Shown piece by piece: positions 57,031 through 64,000 of a stretch of 64,000 nucleotides of DNA. A program made the translations under genes and the position numbers. Position 1 is the stretch's first letter; each line of letters begins with the position of its first letter. Source of the DNA: Aphrophora alni. Lineage: Eukaryota > Arthropoda > Insecta > Hemiptera > Aphrophoridae. The stretch is taken from assembly GCA_963513935.1 (NCBI GenBank), contig OY740771.1, forward strand, positions 12,801,138 through 12,865,137, read 5' to 3'. The notes beneath the pieces are model-generated. The model saw nothing but the letters and a program-made list of their open reading frames with translations, did no database searches and was not told the origin of the DNA.

Positions 57031-57520
57031 TTCTAAAAGGTCTAGCTATACGACCACATTGGCCAAATTTTTAGGCTGTAACACTGACTAAAGGGGCAGG
57101 TAGACCACATTCCAAAAATTATGTTTTTGGACTCAAAACGGATATGAAATACGCAACATTGACCTATTACATAACGCAATACTAGCCTACACATGAGAAA
57201 AATAATGCATATATTAAAGTTAATTTTTGAGTTGTTAAATACTTGTGATGAACTAGGGGTTGAAGAGGGTCCTTATTTCTTTTGTCAGATTCACCCCTCT
57301 AAGAAGCTTACGCAGGTACGACCCCGCACCATATTCTTCACGCTTGTTACACAATACGTATTGACGCGAATAGATAAATTGTCACCTCTCCTTTTGTATG
57401 GCTTATTTTCGTCAAAGATTTAGATTTATGATAAAAAGATTTCACCTAAAATCTTCTTGCTTGGCATAGCTCTTAAAATACTAACAATGTCGTAACAAAT
57501 CCAGTCTCTACGAACGATAC
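57031..57520. other. Unassigned
   Basis: No feature supported. The 76-codon frame at 57193-57423 shows no known motif. Confidence 0.4.
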
Positions 57521-57539
57521 GTAAATGATCATTACATAA

Positions 57540-57960
57540 TTATTGTTGCTTACCCAGTGAAGGGTAATTTTGGTAATCGTAAAAAAATAAAATCGATCTC
57601 TGTTTTTTTATTGTTTTGCACATTTCATTGCCTCAGAAAACCGAAATAGAGACATTCTGTCCGACGTCAGTATGAAGCACGATAATCACCACAAATTTTA
57701 AAATAGGACCACAATATACTCATATAGAACTCTACTCGGAAAAATCTAATTGAAAATGTCAAAAAAGCGGTTATTTTAAAACACGTTTTGTTAATATTTC
57801 ATATGCTATTCAGCTTACAATACATTAAATTAGATAAAAATCTGCAGATTTAAATCGCGAATGCATTAGTACCAACCCCCACCTCTCTTCGATGAAAATT
57901 AGCACAGTTTTTGGTCAAAAAAGTAATTTTTAATTTATTGTAAATTTTATTTTTTGTTCA
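57540..57960 (-). repeat. Dispersed repeat family R, inverse copy
   Basis: Inverse of the family's 3' half: ACAATATACTCATATAGAAC, TTCATATGCTATTCAGCTTA, CATTAGTACCAACCCCCACC. Confidence 0.65.
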
Positions 57961-58199
57961 TATAGATACAACTATTTAAGTGTTTGAATAGTTAAAAAAA
58001 TTTCTGCTATTTTATAGAAGTTTGTTGGTGATTTTAAGTTCAAATTTTAGTGACGTAAAAACAATTTTTAGCTAACTCTAAAATATATAATTCTAGAAAA
58101 TTCATAAATCGACAGTTCAATTCTATGTAACTTTCTCTAATTAATGGTATATAACAATTTGGGTTTTGGAAAAAATAAATATTTTTGTTGAGTTTGTCA

Positions 58200-59265
58200 T
58201 ATTATGCCTAACTTTTAGCTTTGTGTACTTTTCTCATTAAAATTTATATTTTCTAAATTGATATATTTTTTTACACGCTTTTATTTTACAACTACATTAC
58301 AAAACTTTTTTATATGTTGGAAAAAATTATACATTTTTTTGTATGGTATATATGTGTATTTTTATGTTATTTTGTCTTCGGTTATTGCACATTTTTTAAT
58401 TCCTGACATGCCCACTACAAAAGTTTTACTTCCAAAATTATTTTTCATTATATATTTGAATTCTATCCCCCCCTTCTGAGAAAAATGATATATATTAAGT
58501 TGGCTTTTAGATAATATTACTATTTTTGGTAATTTTTTTTTTCAACATAAGCCTAACGTTTTACTTGTTTATCAATTTTTTCATTCAAATTGATTTTTCA
58601 AAATGTCACTTTTAAAACGATATATTTTAATACAAATTTTTATTGACAAATGAATTCCAAAACTTTTGTATATCTTGAAAAACCTTAAAAAAAATCTTGA
58701 TGTGTTTATATATAGTCACTTTTTTGATATTTTAAATTTGTTTACTGCAATGTTTTTCATTCCTGACACACCAACTCCACAATGTTTACTTACAAACATT
58801 TTGATCATTACATAGATGAATTCTATGGACTGTTGTGAGATAAATGACATATTACAAGTTGGGTTTTGGATTATATTACTATTTTTGGAAAAATGTTCAA
58901 AATAACTTTGACGTTTTACCTGTTTATCACTTTTTTCATTCAAATTGATTTTTCAAAATGTAATTTTTCGAAAAAGATATATTTTTATACAAATTTTCAT
59001 TCACAAATGAATTCCAAAACTTTTGTATATCTTGAAAAACCTTTAAAAAAAATCTTGATGTGTTTATATATAGTCACTTTTGTGAAATTTTAAATTTGTT
59101 TACTGAAGTTTTTTTCATTCCTGACACACTAACTCAAAAAGTTTTACTTCCAATGTTTTGTTGATTACATATATGAATTCTATGGACTGTGCTGAGAAAA
59201 ATGATATATAAAAAGTGTGGTTTTGGATTATATTACTATTTTTTGTGGATTTAAATAAACTGTTA
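58200..59265. repeat. Diverged tandem repeat, ~355-bp period
   Basis: CATTCAAATTGATTTTTCAA occurs at about 58583 and 58938. Shared phrases TGAATTCCAAAACTTTTGTA, CTTGATGTGTTTATATATAG and TTCATTCCTGACACAC follow in each unit. A third, older unit precedes them from about 58200 (AATTCCTGACATGCCCACTA). Confidence 0.8.
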
Positions 59266-59359
59266 AAAAGGAGCATAACAGCATGCCATCCTGGGAGTTT
59301 CTACATGCCACTTACAGGCTCGTTATGCAATATAAGGCCCGTTAGAGCCAGGACAACAT

Positions 59360-61636
59360 TTTTTTTTTTTTTTTTTTATTTATTTTTACTGCAACTAGTT
59401 CTAAGAACTAACAATCAGCTTAAATCTAACAACATAACATGTAATATTTAGTCCAGGTTAACCCATCGGCGCTCCTAGTATGTTGATCTATGATGTCAGC
59501 TCAAAAGGCTTAGTCCTCTTGAGTCTTCTATGAAGTTCATCGTTGTTGAGAAGCTTGCACGCCTCCTCATTAATGTGAATTTTTAGCCGTCTTTCATGGC
59601 TTTGAGCACATTTTTTAATTTCTTCAGCAACAGTGGTCACTTTTAAATCCCTATGTAGATCGCAATTACGAACATACCATGGTGCATTAGCTATCATTCT
59701 CAAAGTTCTATTTTGGAATCTCTGAATAATTTGCCTATTAGCATTTCTAGCACATCCCCATAGCTGTATGCCATAAGTCCATATGGGTTTCAGCACTTGT
59801 TTATATAGCTTTAGCTTGTTGTGCAGGGATAACGTGGACTTTCTGCCCAACAGCCAATACATCTTTCTCAACCTGATGTTCAGTTCATTGTATTTCTTTT
59901 TAACATGCTCTTTCCACCGAAGCTTGGCATCCAGAGTCATGCCTAGGTATTTCGCTGAGTTAGAGTGTGGGATCACAGTACCATTGACGATAATATAAAT
60001 ATGATTATGTATCTTTTTATTTGTATAATTAACGTGGACTGACTTAGATTCATTAAGTTTTATGCACCATGTTTGGGCCCAACTGTTTATATAATCTATT
60101 TCTTCTTGCAATTTTCCAGTTGACTGCTCAATTGTATCGCCTACAGATAGCACAGCAGTGTCATCAGCAAACGTAGCAATATAAGTATCTGGGAGTCTTG
60201 GCGTAGGAATATCTCTGGTATACAGGAGATACAGTAATGGTCCCAAAACACTACCCTGCGGAACACCTGCCTTAATCTCTTTTAAATCGGAGTAAGCTTC
60301 TTCTTGCTTTACCCTAAAAAACCTATGAGATAGATATGATTTTAATAACATACTGTGGCCTTGTGGAAGCAGGTTTTGAAGTTTTTTGATCAGTCCAGCA
60401 TGCCACACTTTATCGAATGCCTTCTCGACGTCGAGGAACACCACTGAGCAAATTTTTCCATTTTCAAATGATTTCTCTATGACATCGGTGATCCTGTGGA
60501 TTTGATCAATGGTAGAATGCTGATTCCTAAAGCCAAACTGGTGGGATGGGATTAAGTTACTGCTATGAATAATGATGCTTAATCTTTTGAGAAACAGTTT
60601 TTCAAATAGTTTGGCCATTATAGGTAACAGTGATATAGGCCTATATGAAGTTACTTCTTGGGGTTCTTTACCAGGCTTTGGTATCATTATAATTTCAGCA
60701 ACCTTCCATAGGCTTGGAAAATGTTTCAGTCGAATCATAGCGTTAAACACATTCGTCAACTTGATCATAGCCCTTATGGGCAGTTGTTTTAGAAGTTCTC
60801 CAGTAACAAGGTCATAGCCAGGCGCTTTCTTCATCTTAATTTTGTTAATTTCATCCCTCACTTCCTTAGTGGTGACAAACGGAATAGCAGAGTCAGTTTG
60901 TATGACATTTACACAATCCAGATCACAACTTTGGTTCTCATTTGACTGGAATATACTTACAAGATAATTTGCAAACGTCTCAGCTTTTTCTTGATTGCTC
61001 CTAGCCCACTGGCCATTTGTCTTTTTAATAGAAGGAATATGAGATATTGATTTCTTCAAACATTTTGTCGCTCGCCAGAGCGAGTATTCAGTACTTTTAT
61101 CATCCGTCAATTCAGATAAAAAAGTATTAACTGATTCGTTCTTTATTACTCTAATTTCATTTCTCAAATGCTGAGTAATCCTGTTGAGAGCTGTTTTATC
61201 TTGCGGAGCTCTTGTTTGATGCCATCTTCTGCGCAGTTTTCTTTTAACAGCAAGAAGCTCTTTTATTTCTTTAGGATAATTCATCCCTGCAGTTTTCCTC
61301 CGTATTTCAGGTGTACTACTCCATGCAGCATTTTGAATATCTCTAGTTAATTTATCCACTTCCTCTTCAAGCTGATCAATGGTCTTTAATGGAACAGATA
61401 AATTGATATTGGCTTCTAGAATATTTTTGAAGTGATTCCAATCTGTGTATTTGTTAACTAAGGTTGGGTTATTTTCTTTTATAATTACTTGATCACTTAC
61501 TGTCAAGTAGATAGGCGAATGGTCTGAACTAAGATGTAGTCCTCCTTCAACTTTAATAAAATGTTTTGAAATATTTCTAATTATAAAAAAATCTATAAGA
61601 TCTGGTAGTTTTTTAGGATCTGTTGGCCAGTAGGTT
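59360..61636 (-). mobile_element. Young 5'-truncated jockey-type non-LTR retrotransposon
   Basis: A 2277-bp insertion with an 18-base oligo(A) tail on the minus strand at 59360-59377, AATAAA just before it, and a perfect 13-bp target duplication GCCAGGACAACAT at 59347-59359 and 61637-61649. It is cut off at the 5' end within the endonuclease domain, as expected from incomplete target-primed reverse transcription. The open frame, intact tail and perfect TSD indicate recent activity of the family in this genome. Confidence 0.95.
59488..61636 (-). CDS. Reverse transcriptase ORF2 (5'-truncated), jockey type
   Basis: About 715 element-encoded residues are open to TGA/TAG-type stop after FELTS. 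Numbering the frame from an ATG at 61701 in the flank, residues 23-65 are the end of the AP endonuclease (TYWPTDPKKLPDL, LSSDHSPI). Reverse transcriptase blocks follow: KAPGYD 292-297, SYRPISLLP 352-360, FLDVEKAFD 422-430, GVPQGSVLGPLL 479-490 and the FADD catalytic motif at 511-514. A thumb/C-terminal region with WTYGIQLWG closes it. All reverse transcriptase motifs are intact, but the endonuclease is largely missing, so it could not retrotranspose alone. The first 21 residues of the full ATG frame come from host DNA beyond the target duplication. Confidence 0.93.
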
Positions 61637-61649
61637 GCCAGGACAACAT

Positions 61650-61900
61650 GAAGATAATAGTCATATATACAATTACAAGATTCAGAAAGCTGTGTAAACA
61701 ATAATTGTTTTAAACAAACTTGACTCCTTGATTTACCAAATTATTTATTACAATTCCCACATAACAGCATAAACAAAAAATTCATTGCTGGGTAGATTGT
61801 CAGAAAATTAATGTAAATTGAAACATAGTCGGTATTTTCTACAAGGCTCAAGACTAGGTCTACTTGGTTAAAAGATATCGCGGTGTAAATTAAAAACATT
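61650..61900. other. Flank of the retrotransposon insertion
   Basis: Host sequence that continues the pre-insertion site at 59346; nothing else recognised. Confidence 0.4.
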
Positions 61901-61989
61901 TTAAATCGTTCATTTTAAAACAGTTGAAATTCATAGTTTTTCAGGAGCTGTTTGTAACGTTATAAATTCTGTAATCTACATTTTACAGG

Positions 61990-63300
61990 GTTGAAATTAT
62001 ACCAAAAATGGTGAAAATTGCAAACATACAATAAAGTTTGAAATGTCATTTTACATGTTTTTGTACTTGTTTCGAGATATTGAACACGAAAAATTAAATA
62101 GGCGCCAGTTTTAAATGTTAAGGGTCATATTTTTTTATTCAATTCAGAGCAATGGATTTAAAAATTTGTATTAAAAGTATTAGAATTCAAAAATATTTTG
62201 GTATCTTGGTTTCTTGGGTGTTTAGACAACTACCAAGAAATTATTAGTTTACTGTTTTTTGTCAACTATGTTATCCTTTGACCTATAGGAAAAATATAAA
62301 AACTGTTTTGTTTGTCATTAAAAAAAAGTAATTTTGTGTGTAATTTTATAATGAATTTTACATTTATTTGTTATATTTTTGTACATGTTTTAAGATATTT
62401 ATCATGAAAAAAATGAAATAGGCGGCATTTATAAATGTTGAGGGTCACATTTTTTATTCAATTCAGAGCAATGGATTTGAAAATTTGTATTAAACGTATA
62501 AGATTTAAAAAAAATATTTTGGTTCTAGGTCAATCATGGGTTTTGTAGACAACTACCAAGAAATTATTAGTTTACTGTTTTTTGTCAATTATGTTATCCT
62601 TTGACCTATAGGAAAAATATAAAAACTGTTTTGTTTGTCATTAAAAAAAGTAATTTTGTGTGTAATTTTATAATGAATTTTACATTTGTTATATTTTTGT
62701 ACATGTTTTAAGATATTTAGCATGAAAAAAAAGAAATAGGCGGCATTTATAAATGTTAAGGGTCACATTTATTACTCAATTCAGAGCAATGGATTTGAAA
62801 ATTTGTATTAAACGTATAAGATTTAAAAAAATATATTTTGGTTCTAGGTCAATCATGGGTTTTGTAGACAACTACCAAGAAATTATTAGTTTCCTGTGTT
62901 TTGTTAATAACTTAGTCATCCTTTGATCAATCCTAGGATAAAAAACTGTTTTGTTTGTCATTAAAAAAGGAATTTTGTTTGTCTCTTGTATATTATTCGT
63001 AAAATTTAATAAATACACATTACATTAGTTATATTTTTGTACATTTAAACATTTAGTACGGAAAAAAAATTAAATAGGTGTCATTTTGAAATGTCAAATT
63101 TGAGTTATTTATTCAGTTGAGAGGAATGGATTTCAGAATTCAAGAATACTTTAGTTCTAGATCAATCTTGGGTGTTGTAGACAACTACCAAGTTATGTTT
63201 TTTGTCAATAACTCAGTTAGCCTATGACTTACAGAAAAAAAATAGAAATACCATTTGGTTTGTAAATGAAAAAGAAAACTTTTATGTATCTTTTAAATTT
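61990..63300. repeat. Diverged tandem repeat, ~318-bp period, about four units
   Basis: CAGAGCAATGGATTT occurs near 62144, 62464 and 62782, with a weaker copy near 63117. Shared phrases: GACAACTACCAAGAAATTAT, CTTTGACCTATAGGAAAAAT, CTGTTTTGTTTGTCATTAAA, AGGCGGCATTTATAAATG. The middle two units are nearly identical; the last is old. Confidence 0.85.
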
Positions 63301-63600
63301 TTTTAAAAGTAATGGTTTTCGAGATATTCAATAATAAATATTTTAAACGATCGCCAATTTGAAAATATACATAATATATTCTTTATTTTTGGTGCACTTT
63401 TCATACAAAATGCGATACTAAATCTGAACTCAATATCTTTTTCCAAAGTTATAATTTTTTTGTAAAAAAACAAAACGGTGGATATATAGTAAACTAAGTG
63501 TTTGGGGGAAAATATTTATTCTTCGTTTTTTCTTTACCTTGAAAATCATTTCCTACAGTTTGGCAGCTTACTTACGGGACACCCTGTATATTAATAGTTC
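63301..63600 (-). repeat. Dispersed repeat ending in TATACAGGGTGTCCCGTAAG
   Basis: Same family as 51200-51870: GGTTTTCGAGATATTCAATA, TGCGATACTAAATCTGAACT, and at the right end ACGGGACACCCTGTATA, a terminus seen in many arthropod repeats. Confidence 0.55.
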
Positions 63601-64000
63601 GACCAATTTAAATTATCCAGATAAAACTAGCTGGATGAAAGGATGAGGCGTGAAACTGCGGTATCAGGTGTTTATGACAACAGTGCTGTGTTGCAGTAAA
63701 CACAATTTTGCTTGTTCTACAACTGTCTGTTGACTTGACAGATCCCACGCTTGCAGTACTGCTTTTATATTCTTTTTTTCATTATTATTGTTGTTTATTT
63801 TTATAACGGCCGTTGTCTTTGACCTTTGTTAAGAACTGAACACGCAATTTATTTACTAACACTTTGAATAGCCTAGAAGATAATTCATTTAAATCGGTAG
63901 CGTCTTAAAATGCGTAGGCTACTCTCGAATTAATCAAAGTTCCCGTTATGGAACTTAAAGCTTCAGTATACAATGTACCGTAATAGAAGATAATCCTATA
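63601..64000. other. Unassigned right edge
   Basis: No gene or repeat end recognised. Confidence 0.4.

Overview
The window is AT-rich eukaryotic nuclear DNA, almost certainly from an insect. Two conserved animal genes are split into short exons with GT-AG (one GC-AG) introns. Between and inside them lies dense transposon debris. Arrays of the pentamer TTAGG/CCTAA, the usual insect telomere motif, occur internally. A hemipteran is my guess for the order, but nothing here proves it.

Layout. (1) 1-3803: AT-rich, no gene seen. (2) 3804-4697: an internally deleted Merlin transposon with an 8-bp target duplication. (3) 4970-27862, + strand: a complete eight-exon gene for the translesion DNA polymerase eta. 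The exons join in frame to 840 codons. Its introns carry a broken non-LTR retrotransposon with a piggyBac-like element inserted in it, a piggyBac-type MITE, a Tigger/pogo element, SINE-like copies and several palindromic elements. (4) 28273-39880, - strand: six exons of a SPATA17-like IQ-motif protein, converging tail to tail with polymerase eta so that the 3' ends nearly touch or overlap. Its 5' exon is not identified. Its introns hold two hAT-type elements, an 8-bp-TSD MITE and more SINE-like copies. (5) 39,900-59,300: gene-poor repeats. They include a 205-bp (CT)n tract, a 784-bp foldback element, a nine-copy 148-bp minisatellite whose units begin with TTAGG repeats, and a Helitron inserted into an old LINE. 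(6) 59,360-61,636, - strand: a young, 5'-truncated jockey-type retrotransposon with an open reverse transcriptase frame, oligo(A) tail and perfect 13-bp target duplication. (7) 61,900-64,000: another diverged tandem repeat and unassigned sequence.

The most unusual signal is a set of inverted-repeat elements at about 15.7, 19.9, 24.8, 38.1, 46.6 and 51.1 kb. From their centres outward they carry sequences resembling the hammerhead ribozyme core: CTGANGA, a small hairpin, GAAA, then a self-complementary ACGCGT. The copy at 46650-46694 also has a 6-bp helix I and a GTC cleavage triplet. I interpret these as terminal pieces of Penelope-like or retrozyme-like elements; self-cleavage is unproven.

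The two host genes have no evident functional link: one product bypasses UV lesions, the other is a calmodulin-binding-type protein of testis or cilia in other animals.
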